64,000 nt of DNA from Verrucomicrobiota bacterium (GCA_030835305.1 JAURPJ010000010.1:1-64000); one strand, 5' to 3'; positions 6,510 to 17,116 are shown, counted from the first letter of the stretch. Notes: generated by a model not told the origin, from the sequence alone. Numbers and translations are program-made.

Positions 6510-9500
6510 TTATTCGTTTAGATTGGCTTCTTTTTCAAATTGGGAGAGGAGTTCAGGAAGTGCGAGTCTTCCACGTGAATACTTAGCGGCATCACTTTCT
6601 GGGAAGTCCCAACGGCAGCGGTTGTAGCGTCGAAAGGCGTTAGGAATATCTCGACCCATACGATAACTTTCACCGGCCCAAAAAAGTGCTTGAGCAGTAA
6701 GTTCTTGGTCAGGAAACCGTTTAGTAAAGGCGTCGAATGATTTGCCCCCTTTTAGAAATTCTTCTTGCTTGTAATGGCATTGGCCAATGCGGAACGCCAT
6801 CTTTGGAGTCCACTCATGGTTAGGGAATTTCTCCAGAAATTTTTCGCCGACCGAGGCTGCAACCGAGTAGTCCTCCTTAGTATAAAAGTGTTCGTTAATA
6901 CGAAGCATCACATTTGCGATGAGAGGGCTCTTTGGATAGGTTCCAGCTAAGGTCACATATGCTTCAAGCGCTTCATCGAGTTCGCCGGCTTCTTCGTGAC
7001 ATTGACCAAGTTTATACTGTGAATCCGGGGCGAGATTGTGCTCGGGGTGATTTCTGACGATGGATCCATATGCGGCGATAGCTTCGTTCCAGGCCTCCAT
7101 TTCTTGAGCGAATTGACCGAGGAGGTAGGAAACACGTGGAGCGTATTTGGGGTTAGGGTAGTCGTCTTGAAGATCACGAAGAACGCGTTGCCCCGAGGTC
7201 AGTGCCGCTTCAGCCTTGGCGTCTTGTTTGAGCTTGCGTTGGCTCTTGAAGAGTTCGAAGTAGCTCTCCGCGATATGGAATTGAGTTTGGATCGCTAAGT
7301 CTTCATCTTTGTAAATCTTACTAAAGGCAGCCATTATGCCATCAGTGCCAACGGCAACCGGCAATATACATTTAATGATGGGTTGTCCGTCGGTAGTTTG
7401 AATGACGTTATCAAGATATCCCGCGGTGATTTGATCGCCGAAGAAGCATTCGATTTCCCCTTCAAAATTTCCGGGCACCGGTTTGGGATTTGCCTGGAGG
7501 GGGAATGAACCGCTGAATACTCCGCTGTGTGTCAGAGTTTCCTCTAGTTCGACCGTTTCGTCCTCACCGCTTTCGGTTATGATTCGCACGATGGCCAAAT
7601 CTCGCTTTTTCGAAATATCGAGATCTGGATCGGAAAGCCGAAGGAAGAGTTTCTTGCCAACGTATGCGATTTCGGCGGGTTCTAAATATTCTTCATTGGT
7701 GATTTCGAGGCTAGCAGCAGAGAAGAGCTTTGCGGCAGCATTCAAAGTAATTTTGGAGTCATCGGGCCGTGAGGTGTCCTCGTAGATGGCTGTAAATTGG
7801 TCCGTGCCAACAACGCTTAGAACCGCCAGTGCGGCTTTAGATTTATTTTCTCCATCATCGAGTTCGGTTTCAGGGTCGGGCTCGGTTGGAATAATGATTT
7901 TCCCGAGTCCGCTTTTTGGCAAGGTGCCGTCTTCGGGAACCATCGTGATATTTTGTGGCGAGCCTAAGAGGAGTGGAATTTGGCCAACGAAACGGCCTTC
8001 TAAAAGAGCTGGGTTCCGAGATTCTGAAAGGGCTTCGTTCGGAGTAGCGAAGGCTCGCGATAGGACACACTCGACCTGGGTCTTCACCCCTTGGGTGGTC
8101 ATGACTTCGACGAGCACCGTGCTGCGGGAATCCTTGGCGCGGTCGGGATCAATAACTTCAATAGTAAGAGGGAGGCGATACTCGACTTTGCTGATGTAGT
8201 CTTGCGGGCGAGGCTCTTCAACGGGGAGAAATTGCAAGCCACCTTCAACTGAGGTTTCGCTATCGACAATCTGGATTTGAGCCTCCGAAGGCTCATTTAA
8301 AAGAACGACTGTCTCACGAAAAAAAGCATGCCCAGGGAAAATGTTCTGCGCATCTTTATAGCGAAGGTAAACTTTGTCTCCTTGTTTGACTGTGATCTTA
8401 CCTTCGGACGCTTCGGCGGCCGTGTCGATCTCAGCGAGGAAAACCCCAGTCGAGGCACCGGTCTCGGTTGCAGTGTATTTGAAAGGGGGGGCTGAATTAA
8501 CTTGAATCTCTACCTCGACTTCATCGCGATCAAGACCGATGTCTAGATCAAAGTCGACAATCTCAGCAACGATTCGTTCGCCGGGTTCAATACGAAGAAG
8601 TTCTTTGCGAGTTCCTTTGACCGAGCCATTTCCGCTACGAATAAAGTCGTAACTGATAGGTGTGATTTGGCCGTTGTAGTAGGTCGCAGTGAGAGACTTT
8701 GTGAGAAGTCGATTTCGTTGCTCAGCTCCAGCAGTGAGTTCATCAAGATAGGAAACCGTAACTGTGTCTCCAGGTGCGAGCTCGAGGACATCATTACTTG
8801 CGAGTTCAAGGACGTCAGCTGTGGGTGGGATGTGTTTGAGTTCACCACCTGAAATTTCTACGTTGTTGATAGCGATTGCCTCGCCGCGATACTCAAGGAA
8901 CTCAAAATCAATGAACCTTAGCTCACGAGAGGGCATTGAAAGGTTCCAGCGGTTTTCTTCTTGAGTGATTTCAGGAGCAGGAACTGGTTCGAAATATGGA
9001 ATGTCAGCAGCGGAATCCTTGTCAAAATCAATAGCGGTGAAAGGTCGCATTTTGACGATTGATGATTGGCGATTTTCACGAGCCAGTTTTACTTCGACTG
9101 ACTTTGCTTCAGGAGTGGCGATGGAGAGTATATTGAGTTTATGGACCCCTCGAGGAACAAAGAGATCTACACTTTGGGTTCCTTCGCGAATCGGCATCTC
9201 CAGCTTTCCGTTAAGCATGAGCGCGGTGTTTCGCCCGGACACCTCGATTCGTATCGCTCCTTGGCGCTCCTGGACAAGTGGGCCAGACCAAAGGAGGAAG
9301 TAGGCGTCCGTGCTTTCCTTCGGGGATTGCCACGAGAGAGCTTCCACTTGATTAACCTCGGTTGGTTTAACTTTTTGGACGAGGTTGGAGATCTCTTCCC
9401 ATGAGTAATTTTCTTTCAGGCTTTCGGCTGAAGTCTTGAAGACTCGAAGGAGCATGTCAGCTTCTGGGAAATTGAGTGGTAGAGCGGGCTTTGGTGGCGG

Positions 9501-12500
9501 GAATGAAGCTAGGTTAAACCAAAAGCGTCCGTCGTGGCTCCCTCGAATTGTCATCCGGACTGGGGCTTCTTCGTCTGTTTGGGGAGAAGTGAGAGTGATC
9601 GAGTCAGTCTTACGGAGCTCTTTCATGTCGATTGAAAGAGACTTAGGCGCGGCACCATCGGGCTCGCTACGCCAGGTGGTTTCGAGCGAATGATCAATTG
9701 CTTTGAGTGGGCTATGATCAAGGGCGGAATCCGAGGCTTTTGCTCCTGCGGGAAGTTCTCCGGTGCGGGACATCCCAAGAAAGATGCCGCCGTGTCGGCT
9801 CTCTTCATCGATTTTGAGTTGAACTTCATCGCCACTTGAAGTGGAGAGTTTCACGCTGACCTTATCTGGGGTGTCCGTAAGATCGCGGTCCCCATCCTTA
9901 ACCTGAAGATAGATTAGATTACCGGGTTTCACCTGATTTCTCGGGCGAGAAGCAGAGCGTGATTGCTCCTCTTTCTCTTCTACGATTTCCTTTTTGAGGA
10001 CGTCAGTAAAACTAGCGTCTTTTTCATTAATGATTTCGCTGCTGGCCACTTCGAGTGATCCATCGGAAGCGATTCGAAGGCGCGTGTTGCTTAGAAATTC
10101 AAACTGGAATTGCTTTTTAAAATCCTCGGGGTAATCGACAGAGATAATGTCGCCTCCGGTGACCTGTAAGACCCCGTCTCCAATATTTGCCTCGCCAAGG
10201 GTCGTTGGGAATTCAGTGAGAAAGATTCCTTTGCCTGCCCCTCCACTGCTTAGGAAAGATTCCTCACGATCATTCCCGGGCTCAGTGCGGACAATGACGG
10301 GGATGCGTGTGTCTCCGCGGCTAATCCCCAAATCTGGGTCTTGCACGACGACTGAGAGAGCCTTGCCTGGGGCATGCCAGAGTTTTGATTCCTGTCCGAG
10401 GCGTCCCACAGTACGTAGTGTCTCTAGTTGAGTAAGGAATCGTTGTTCGATTCCATAAACTTCGGCAAGGTTATAGAGTGTTTTGTTGGCGAGTGCGGTA
10501 TCCGGAGCTTGCTCTAGGACTGAGAGAAAAATCCGGCGCGCTCGTTCGTTGTCCTCCTGTCTGATAGCGAGGACTCCTCGAAGGAAATTCGCTCGTATCG
10601 ATATGGAGGGGTTGGGGTTTTCTGAAAGTGTTGTGAAAATTTCTTCAGCCTGATCGTAGACGCGCTGAGCCATGTAAGTCTCTCCAATTCCAAATTGTGC
10701 TTCAATCGCCTCTGGCTGATCCTTATAGAGATTCAGAACTGTGGTGAATTCAGCACGAGCAATGTCGTATTGTCTGCCTCGCTGATAGTTACGCGCTAGA
10801 AGAAGTTGAATTTGTGACTTGTCGCGAACATCGACTTTTTCAGACTCGCTAAACTTAAGCATCCATCCACGAAGTATATCCTCCGCTCGATCATGATCTT
10901 CTGGAGTTCCTTGCGCGATGTGAATTTCTGCACCAAATAGAAGAAGTTCTATCGGAAGGTCATGGCGGTGCTTGTTGAAAAGCTCCTGATTTTCGTAATA
11001 GCTCGCCTCGGCTCGCTCGTTATCACCAAGACGAAGGTGGAGGATCGTTTGTAGAAGCGGAGCGATCGGGCTATCTGATGGAATATCGGCACTCAGAGTT
11101 CCCATTTCTCGATAAGTATTACCGAGAAGTTTTCGAGCCTCCGTTATTTCGGAATCACCTACTGAACGGATGGTGTTTAGGAGTCCATTTAGAATTGTGG
11201 TTCCAAGTGGGAAATCTTTGCGAGCGAGAGCAGCCTGGGCGTAGGGGTAGATTCGCCTCCATGATTCATAATGTTGGTCGGCCGTCTTGATGAGAGCTTG
11301 TGCGCTTAGAAGTCGATCGACCGATCTAGCTGAGGTGCTGAGGAGATCGAGTCCGGCTTCACTGCTCACCCGTCCAATGCGGAGATCTCTAATTATTTTG
11401 TAAACACGCTTTTTTTTGTCTTCAGGCCAATCTTTAGAGCTCTTGGCAGTTTCGAGCCAGGAGCGAGCGGGCCACTCACCCATACCCCAGGATCGGAAAG
11501 GCGTTTGATCTGCGCGATCACGGGCTTTTTTGAGAAGCGACTGCATTCCTTCGAGATCGTCAGCCTGAAAGAGAAGGTTCGCGAGTTCAGCAGCGTAGGC
11601 TCCGTGGTAAGCAGTGTCTGCTGCTGCTCGATTTTTAAGAAAGCCCTGCGCGAGGTCGGGTTTCATAGTCGACGCGACACGAAGGGTGCAATCAACATAC
11701 TCGCGGTTACTCGGGTCAAGACCCATGAAGGATTTCCACCATTGGATGGCTTCGGTTTCCATCCCAAGCTCATTCATGATATCGCCGATTCGGGTGCTGT
11801 GGGCGGATCTATTGTCACTCTGTTCCTTTGATTTTTTGATCCATGGGATGGCCTTTCGGATCAGGGGCTCATTTTTGAATTCGACGAGGCGATACCAGGT
11901 GTCGTAGTGGGCGGGGCCGGGAGGGATTAAGAGGAGGTGGTTGGCTGCTGCAAGTTTCATGGCCACTCGATCTTTTTCTGGAGCGTAGGCTGCAGCTTCG
12001 AGCCATTGTTCCGAAGCCGCGAGGTCTTTTGGGAATTCTTGACAGAGCTTTTCGTAATACTTTGCAGCACTTTCTTTTGATTTCCCTCCAAGGTGGTGGC
12101 GATACACATACGCGAGTCGTGAAAGAACAAGGCGACGTTGTGTTTTTGTGAGTTTTTGCTCGAGAAGCTGCTGACAAGATTTACCTGATTTTCCTCCTTT
12201 TTCTTGAATGCCTTTCCAAAGATTGGCCACCGGATCGTTTTGATGAGACTTTTTAGCTATTTGCCAGCTACGATTTTGTTCTTTATCCTTTGGGGCATTT
12301 TTCCAGATTCGATCTTGGAACCCAGCAAGATGTGGAAATGATTTTGCGCTGCTACTGATGGCTGAGAGATCTTTACGGAAGGTCTCTGGTCCGGTGGCTG
12401 ACGAATAAAGGAAAGCAATAATTTCCTCCGTCCATTTATCTTCGGTTGGAGATTTTGCGAGAAAGTCGTAGGCAACGCTCCGTGCCTTCGCGATATCTTT

Positions 12501-13637
12501 TAGGCCATCTCGATAAACACTGAGTGCAAGGACAGCGCGGAGGGTTCCTACTCCGTTAGGATTTTTTGCAATAAGTTTAAGGAGGCCCCGGGCGGCAAGA
12601 GAATGATTGTCCCCGTGCCATTTTACATAAGACTGGAGAAGGTTTTGATTGGTAACGTCGTGCAGCATGACGCTCTCAGCAATGGTTAAGGCTCGAGTTA
12701 AGTCCTTGGCTTCGGCGGCCGCATTCGCTGCCTTGATAAGCGGGGTAAATCGATCATCGCGCTTAGGAAAGGCCGCAAGATACTTTTTCGCTTCCGCTTC
12801 AATTGCGGAAGGGGGGGTCTTTGCGCTGATCATGGCGTCGATCAGATTGCTATGAACATCAGCTCGCTTTGATTTAAGAGCTTGGCGATATGATTGAATT
12901 GCATTTTCAAATTGTCCTAATTTTGATTCAAATCGACCGGTGCGAAACCATAAATCTTGTTTATCGAGTTCATTCATGGGGGCATTTCGGCGAATGAGAG
13001 TTTTTGCGATTTGAAGCCCTTCGGCCCATTGCTCTGCTCGCTCGGCGGCGTGCATCCCCTGAAAGCCAACTCCAGTGAGTAGCGAAGTGGCGGGGATCTT
13101 CACAACCATCGCAGCTGCTAGGCTGGAGGCCCGGTTGAATGAGGCGCCATTATTGACCTGATTGAAGAGACCGAGCGCTTTGATGCCCTGGCTAGTAGGG
13201 CCGTTATTTTCCCAAATAGTTTGATACTCAATTGCGGCAAGATTACTGCGGCTGGTGTTCTCATATGCAGTCGCAAGGTATTCTCTTACTTTGTTAGTAA
13301 GAGTGTGCCCTGGGAAGATTTCCAAGAATTGGCGCCCGGTCATTATCACGTCGTCATGGCGAGCCGTTACGGTATAACCTTCAATGAGCTTAAGGGTCAT
13401 CGCGGCGCGTTTGGGGTTCTCAGTCTGGGCGCGTGAAAACTTCGAAGTGGTGCGAATGATCCCGAAGACCTTTTCGTCCTTCCAGTAAAGGTCCACTAAT
13501 TCCTCCATAAGTTTCCCCCCTGAGGAAGATGATTCTGTTGTTTCCTTGAGCTTCGCCTCAAGGTCGATAGCTTTGTCGGCATGCGCCGGCATGCTTAAGA
13601 AAAGAAGTAGAGCGAGTTGAGGGATAAGTGTTTTCAA
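6510..13637 (-). CDS. Giant secreted TPR and beta-repeat protein (2375 aa)
   Basis: A signal peptide (MKTLIPQLALLLFLSMPAHA) directs export. About residues 60-1080 are TPR-like helical repeats. Residues about 1090-2100 are beta-rich, with a recurring module of the form D-x-D-x-D followed by strands, a TxxGD/E turn and S/T-G-V/I-F near the end, e.g. VVVQDPDLGISRGDTRIPV, IVDFDLDIGLDRDEVEVE and LRLSDPDLDISKKRD. An F5/8-type-C-like stretch lies at about 1305-1372 (TTWRSEPDGAAPKSLSID, then GSHDGRFWFNLASF). Residues about 2110-2365 return to TPRs of the YbgF/BamD style (YPNPKYAPRVSYLLGQFA). The start codon is TTG within TTGA, overlapping the stop of the 725-residue gene. I know no named protein with this architecture. 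A periplasm-spanning or cell-surface scaffold driven by the adjacent ExbBD is inferred. Confidence 0.82.
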   Translation of the reverse strand: MKTLIPQLALLLFLSMPAHADKAIDLEAKLKETTESSSSGGKLMEELVDLYWKDEKVFGIIRTTSKFSRAQTENPKRAAMTLKLIEGYTVTARHDDVIMTGRQFLEIFPGHTLTNKVREYLATAYENTSRSNLAAIEYQTIWENNGPTSQGIKALGLFNQVNNGASFNRASSLAAAMVVKIPATSLLTGVGFQGMHAAERAEQWAEGLQIAKTLIRRNAPMNELDKQDLWFRTGRFESKLGQFENAIQSYRQALKSKRADVHSNLIDAMISAKTPPSAIEAEAKKYLAAFPKRDDRFTPLIKAANAAAEAKDLTRALTIAESVMLHDVTNQNLLQSYVKWHGDNHSLAARGLLKLIAKNPNGVGTLRAVLALSVYRDGLKDIAKARSVAYDFLAKSPTEDKWTEEIIAFLYSSATGPETFRKDLSAISSSAKSFPHLAGFQDRIWKNAPKDKEQNRSWQIAKKSHQNDPVANLWKGIQEKGGKSGKSCQQLLEQKLTKTQRRLVLSRLAYVYRHHLGGKSKESAAKYYEKLCQEFPKDLAASEQWLEAAAYAPEKDRVAMKLAAANHLLLIPPGPAHYDTWYRLVEFKNEPLIRKAIPWIKKSKEQSDNRSAHSTRIGDIMNELGMETEAIQWWKSFMGLDPSNREYVDCTLRVASTMKPDLAQGFLKNRAAADTAYHGAYAAELANLLFQADDLEGMQSLLKKARDRADQTPFRSWGMGEWPARSWLETAKSSKDWPEDKKKRVYKIIRDLRIGRVSSEAGLDLLSTSARSVDRLLSAQALIKTADQHYESWRRIYPYAQAALARKDFPLGTTILNGLLNTIRSVGDSEITEARKLLGNTYREMGTLSADIPSDSPIAPLLQTILHLRLGDNERAEASYYENQELFNKHRHDLPIELLLFGAEIHIAQGTPEDHDRAEDILRGWMLKFSESEKVDVRDKSQIQLLLARNYQRGRQYDIARAEFTTVLNLYKDQPEAIEAQFGIGETYMAQRVYDQAEEIFTTLSENPNPSISIRANFLRGVLAIRQEDNERARRIFLSVLEQAPDTALANKTLYNLAEVYGIEQRFLTQLETLRTVGRLGQESKLWHAPGKALSVVVQDPDLGISRGDTRIPVIVRTEPGNDREESFLSSGGAGKGIFLTEFPTTLGEANIGDGVLQVTGGDIISVDYPEDFKKQFQFEFLSNTRLRIASDGSLEVASSEIINEKDASFTDVLKKEIVEEKEEQSRSASRPRNQVKPGNLIYLQVKDGDRDLTDTPDKVSVKLSTSSGDEVQLKIDEESRHGGIFLGMSRTGELPAGAKASDSALDHSPLKAIDHSLETTWRSEPDGAAPKSLSIDMKELRKTDSITLTSPQTDEEAPVRMTIRGSHDGRFWFNLASFPPPKPALPLNFPEADMLLRVFKTSAESLKENYSWEEISNLVQKVKPTEVNQVEALSWQSPKESTDAYFLLWSGPLVQERQGAIRIEVSGRNTALMLNGKLEMPIREGTQSVDLFVPRGVHKLNILSIATPEAKSVEVKLARENRQSSIVKMRPFTAIDFDKDSAADIPYFEPVPAPEITQEENRWNLSMPSRELRFIDFEFLEYRGEAIAINNVEISGGELKHIPPTADVLELASNDVLELAPGDTVTVSYLDELTAGAEQRNRLLTKSLTATYYNGQITPISYDFIRSGNGSVKGTRKELLRIEPGERIVAEIVDFDLDIGLDRDEVEVEIQVNSAPPFKYTATETGASTGVFLAEIDTAAEASEGKITVKQGDKVYLRYKDAQNIFPGHAFFRETVVLLNEPSEAQIQIVDSETSVEGGLQFLPVEEPRPQDYISKVEYRLPLTIEVIDPDRAKDSRSTVLVEVMTTQGVKTQVECVLSRAFATPNEALSESRNPALLEGRFVGQIPLLLGSPQNITMVPEDGTLPKSGLGKIIIPTEPDPETELDDGENKSKAALAVLSVVGTDQFTAIYEDTSRPDDSKITLNAAAKLFSAASLEITNEEYLEPAEIAYVGKKLFLRLSDPDLDISKKRDLAIVRIITESGEDETVELEETLTHSGVFSGSFPLQANPKPVPGNFEGEIECFFGDQITAGYLDNVIQTTDGQPIIKCILPVAVGTDGIMAAFSKIYKDEDLAIQTQFHIAESYFELFKSQRKLKQDAKAEAALTSGQRVLRDLQDDYPNPKYAPRVSYLLGQFAQEMEAWNEAIAAYGSIVRNHPEHNLAPDSQYKLGQCHEEAGELDEALEAYVTLAGTYPKSPLIANVMLRINEHFYTKEDYSVAASVGEKFLEKFPNHEWTPKMAFRIGQCHYKQEEFLKGGKSFDAFTKRFPDQELTAQALFWAGESYRMGRDIPNAFRRYNRCRWDFPESDAAKYSRGRLALPELLSQFEKEANLNE

Positions 13638-15811
13638 AATCCTGCTTTTTTGAGGGCTTCCACGATTTTATTAGCTTCTGTGGCAATGTCACTTTCGGGA
13701 TAGTCGCGGATGAGATGTTCGAATTTTTGGCGGGCTTCGGGCTTTTTATTAAGCTTGTAGAGACAGCGGCCATAATTGAAGAGTATGACATCTAAAAAAT
13801 TGGCGTCGGGATAGTCAGAGAGAACATTTTCAAAAACGTCAACGGCGCGCGCGTAATCTTCTTTCTTATAGTAGAAGGCAGCCATTTTTGCGACAGAATC
13901 CCCAACCCGGCCCGAATCAGGAAACTGCTCGTAGACTTTTTGGTAGGCTAGAAATGCTTTCTCATAGAGACTGGCGGATTGTCCCGTGGTGGCTTTCAAG
14001 GCCATGGCTTCATAGCACTCGCCGGTGAAGAATTGACCTTCTCCTTTTAAAGGGCTTTCTGGGATTTTGGCGATACTTGTATAGAGGTTGATAGCGCGTG
14101 GGAAATTCTCGCGTTTTCGCTCAACATGGGCTTGTTGCAGCATCGCTTCGTCCACGAATGAGCTGGATGGAAATTCATTCAGGAGACGTCGACTCATACC
14201 AAGCGCTAGGTCTAGCTTATCCATAGCGAAGTAGATCCGCCAAAGTTGCACATACGTTTGCTCGAGGAGTTTTCCTCCAACCTTCTTGGCTTGAACGAGG
14301 ATTTCCTCACAGACATCAAGAGCTTCAGCATATTTATAATTGGCCTTTTCGTTGAGACCAAATTCCTTGTAGTGATTGCCCACTTCGGTAAGTGCCGAGG
14401 CGGTTTGAAGTTTCGTTTTAAGTCGAAGTTCTTCGTCGGAAATTTCGGTCCGAGTGACACGCACTTCGCCGAGGTTTCCCTCAATGATTTTGGTTTCAGA
14501 GGTGCGAATCATGGTGCCTTCGCCGAGGTTCTGATCGTCTCGGTAAACGAGTCGGACGATTTGGCCGGGTTCGCCGGTGAGAGTGTTGGCGGCGGTCGAA
14601 AGCCGGAGAGGGATTGCGAGACGGAAAGTTCCTCGTTGCTCTTGTTCACGTAAAGTTACAGGAACCGCTCGGACCATGAAGAGGGGGTCAATCTGAGATT
14701 TCAAATCTTCCCCGTCAGGGCCCTCTTCAAGTTCTCCACTTGCGACTCCTTTCGCGAGTTCCGCGTCAATTTCATCGGGCGTTTTACGCCGAAAAACTTG
14801 AACGGTGGCTTGGATCTGGTCGGCTCCGTTAGTGGTGTCGTGATCGGCGTCGGTGACCTGGAGGTGAAGTTGCTTTCCAAGAACTGCTGCCGGTAGATTA
14901 TGGAGGTAAGACCCGTCCGTGATACGCGCTACTCCATTGCCCACAACCATGACATCCTTTAGGCGCTTTGCGTTGGTGTCTTTTTGAGCGGTTTGGGCAT
15001 CGATATAAGTGACTGTGATCCGATCTCCGCCGCGCAGTTCGAGGGTGCCATTATTAGGAGAAGCTTGATTGAGCTGGGTTGGGATCCGACCCATCACGAT
15101 CCGAGCATTTCGACCAACAGGATCGCACACGACTGTTTCTTCATCGCCACCTGTGGTAAGGCAGCGAACTTTGATTTGAGAACCAGGTTCTAGAATAGCG
15201 AAATCCTGATCATCGATTTTTACATAGAATCGTTTCCCAGCTTCGACTTTTTCGACCAGTGAATCTTTATTCGAGAGCGCGGTGCCAACTTTTTCGAGTG
15301 CTTCAATAGCCCGGCTGTAGTGGCCTAGTTTGAAGTGGCCGAGGCCGATATAGTAGTAAGCTTCATTAACCTCGGAAGAGGCGGGAAATTGTTCGATGAC
15401 ATCACGCATGATGCCAAAGCATTTCCCGTAGTTGCCCGCTTCGTAAAAGCAGGTCCCAGTATTCAGGAAAGCATAGGCGCGCTTGGCGTCATCTCCGTTG
15501 GCTTCAACCGCCGCTGCTTCGTAGTGAACGCGCGCCTTGTCGAAGTCTTTGATCTCCTTGAGCAGGTGATCGGCAAGACGGAGGTGGGCGTCAAATCGGA
15601 TCTGGCTGCGAGGATAGCGCTCAACGACCGACTCCCATATCTCAAGGGCCTTTTCGTTTTCCCCGACCTCAAGACGAGCATCGCCCGCTTGAAGAAGCTT
15701 TCGCGCCGCGCGATCTTCAATGATCGAACCGCGCTCGACGGCCTTGGGCGTTTGAGCAAAGAGAGGGAGGGCGAGGAGGAAAGAGAGGAGCCGATTGATG
15801 AAGTTGCTCAC
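13634..15811 (-). CDS. Secreted TPR/beta-repeat protein, smaller partner of the giant protein (725 aa)
   Basis: It starts at a GTG and has a signal peptide ending around SFLLALPLFAQ. Its plan is a miniature of the 2375-residue neighbour. TPRs lie at about 30-190 (LEIWESVVERYPRSQIRFDA). A beta-rich centre at about 200-430 carries the same module (LHLQVTDADHDTTNGADQIQ, later EQEQRGTFRLAIPL). C-terminal TPRs lie at about 450-720 (YARAVDVFENVLSDYPDANF). The stop overlaps the giant gene's TTG start by 4 bases, and the gene starts 5 bases after the DUF1501 gene. Shared architecture and coupling suggest the two arose by duplication or accretion and work as a pair. Function is unknown. Confidence 0.82.
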   Translation of the reverse strand: MSNFINRLLSFLLALPLFAQTPKAVERGSIIEDRAARKLLQAGDARLEVGENEKALEIWESVVERYPRSQIRFDAHLRLADHLLKEIKDFDKARVHYEAAAVEANGDDAKRAYAFLNTGTCFYEAGNYGKCFGIMRDVIEQFPASSEVNEAYYYIGLGHFKLGHYSRAIEALEKVGTALSNKDSLVEKVEAGKRFYVKIDDQDFAILEPGSQIKVRCLTTGGDEETVVCDPVGRNARIVMGRIPTQLNQASPNNGTLELRGGDRITVTYIDAQTAQKDTNAKRLKDVMVVGNGVARITDGSYLHNLPAAVLGKQLHLQVTDADHDTTNGADQIQATVQVFRRKTPDEIDAELAKGVASGELEEGPDGEDLKSQIDPLFMVRAVPVTLREQEQRGTFRLAIPLRLSTAANTLTGEPGQIVRLVYRDDQNLGEGTMIRTSETKIIEGNLGEVRVTRTEISDEELRLKTKLQTASALTEVGNHYKEFGLNEKANYKYAEALDVCEEILVQAKKVGGKLLEQTYVQLWRIYFAMDKLDLALGMSRRLLNEFPSSSFVDEAMLQQAHVERKRENFPRAINLYTSIAKIPESPLKGEGQFFTGECYEAMALKATTGQSASLYEKAFLAYQKVYEQFPDSGRVGDSVAKMAAFYYKKEDYARAVDVFENVLSDYPDANFLDVILFNYGRCLYKLNKKPEARQKFEHLIRDYPESDIATEANKIVEALKKAGF

Positions 15812-15816
15812 GTGAC

Positions 15817-17070
15817 TTAAGTAAATAGTTCGTTGATGGGGGCCGCTTCCTTGCGGACGAGTCGCATTGGCCGTCCCTGGGGAGTGGTAAGTTCCTTGTT
15901 GAGGTCAATGCCGAGGGCATGGCAAAGGGTGGCGTGCAGGTCGGCCACCTTCACTGGACGTTCGGCAACTTCCATGCCGTCCGGGTCCGAGGCTCCGACA
16001 ATGCTTCCCCCCTTGAGTCCTCCGCCAGCCATCATGCAGCTAAAGACACGGGCCCAGTGGTCGCGGCCGCCACCATCGTTGATGCGGGGAGTTCGTCCGA
16101 ATTCACTGAGAACCACAACCAGCGTCTTGTCGAGTTTACCATTCGCTTTGAGGTCCGAGATGAGGGAAGCGATGGCGGGGTCCATGGCTGCTCCGTGATT
16201 ACGCATGGCCTCGAAGATGTTTCCGTGATTGTCAAACCCACCACGGTTAACCTGCACGAATCGGACTCCTTTTTCGACGAGACGCCGGGCAAGAAGGGCT
16301 CCGCGACCAAACTCGGTGTCGCCATATTTTTCGACCGTTGCGGGAATTTCTTCTTTGAGGTCAAAAGCCTTGAGTGCGGGGCTCTCCATGAGTGCGACCG
16401 CGTCTTTCAACGCGGTTTGGGAGGCTTTTAACTCTTTCGCGCCTTTCTGATCCGAGGTGCGGCGATTCATTTTTTCAAGGATCTGAAGTCGTTGCATTCC
16501 CCGCGCGTGGCTGATGCCTTCCGGGAAGGTTAGGTATGGGTCCTTTTGTCCGGGGCGGCCGACGAAGTAGGCTTCACATTGCTGCCCAAGATATCCCGAA
16601 CGGGCGGCCTGACCGCTAATACTGACGAGAGCGGGAAGGTCTCCGAGTGGCTCGCGTTCGTGAACGACAAGAGAACCAAGTCCCGGATGCATGATATTGG
16701 GGGATTGGTTGAAGCCGGTTTGGAGTTCATACTGGGCACGACCATGGTCACCGTTGGTCCCGGCGATAGAGCGGATGAGGGTTCCATGGTGCATTTGCTT
16801 GGCTAGCTGCGGGAAGATTTCCGAAATCTCCATGCCTTCGACCGAAGTTTTGATGGGATTAAACTCGCCCTGAACCTTACGACCTGGTTTGGGATCCCAG
16901 GTGTCCAGATGACTCATTCCTCCGCTATTCCAGAAGAGAATGACATGTTCGGCTTTTGCCTCTAATGAAGTGCCTTGGGCCAAAAGTTGGCTCACAGGCA
17001 TGCCAAGGAGGCTCGCGCTGAAGGTCTTCAGCATACGTCGGCGGGTAAATTGGTAATCGGAGCAGGACAT
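15817..17070 (-). CDS. DUF1501 family protein (Tat-exported), operon copy
   Basis: A 417-residue protein with an N-terminal twin-arginine-like signal (FTRRRMLKTFSASLLGMPVS) suggesting folded export. The body has the DUF1501 landmarks of the alkaline-phosphatase/sulfatase-like superfamily: HVILFWNSGGMSHLDTWDPK near residue 40, GDHGRAQYELQTGF, GVRFVQVNRGGFDNHG, VVVLSEFGRTPRINDGGGRD and a late HATLCHALGIDLNKE. DUF1501 proteins nearly always pair with PSD1-type cytochrome proteins in Planctomycetes and Verrucomicrobia; the partner lies 46 bases upstream. The pair is usually discussed in connection with degradation of complex or sulfated polysaccharides, but no reaction is proven. Here the pair opens an ExbBD/TPR operon. 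Confidence 0.88.
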   Translation of the reverse strand: MSCSDYQFTRRRMLKTFSASLLGMPVSQLLAQGTSLEAKAEHVILFWNSGGMSHLDTWDPKPGRKVQGEFNPIKTSVEGMEISEIFPQLAKQMHHGTLIRSIAGTNGDHGRAQYELQTGFNQSPNIMHPGLGSLVVHEREPLGDLPALVSISGQAARSGYLGQQCEAYFVGRPGQKDPYLTFPEGISHARGMQRLQILEKMNRRTSDQKGAKELKASQTALKDAVALMESPALKAFDLKEEIPATVEKYGDTEFGRGALLARRLVEKGVRFVQVNRGGFDNHGNIFEAMRNHGAAMDPAIASLISDLKANGKLDKTLVVVLSEFGRTPRINDGGGRDHWARVFSCMMAGGGLKGGSIVGASDPDGMEVAERPVKVADLHATLCHALGIDLNKELTTPQGRPMRLVRKEAAPINELFT

Positions 17071-17116
17071 TAGAGTTTAACTTTGAAGGATGAACGGTGA
17101 GCTTACTAAACGTGAT

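Noticed and set aside
15919-16431. 170-residue plus-strand frame opposite the DUF1501 gene
   Set aside because: Third-position patterns favour the minus-strand gene, and the protein shows no domain.
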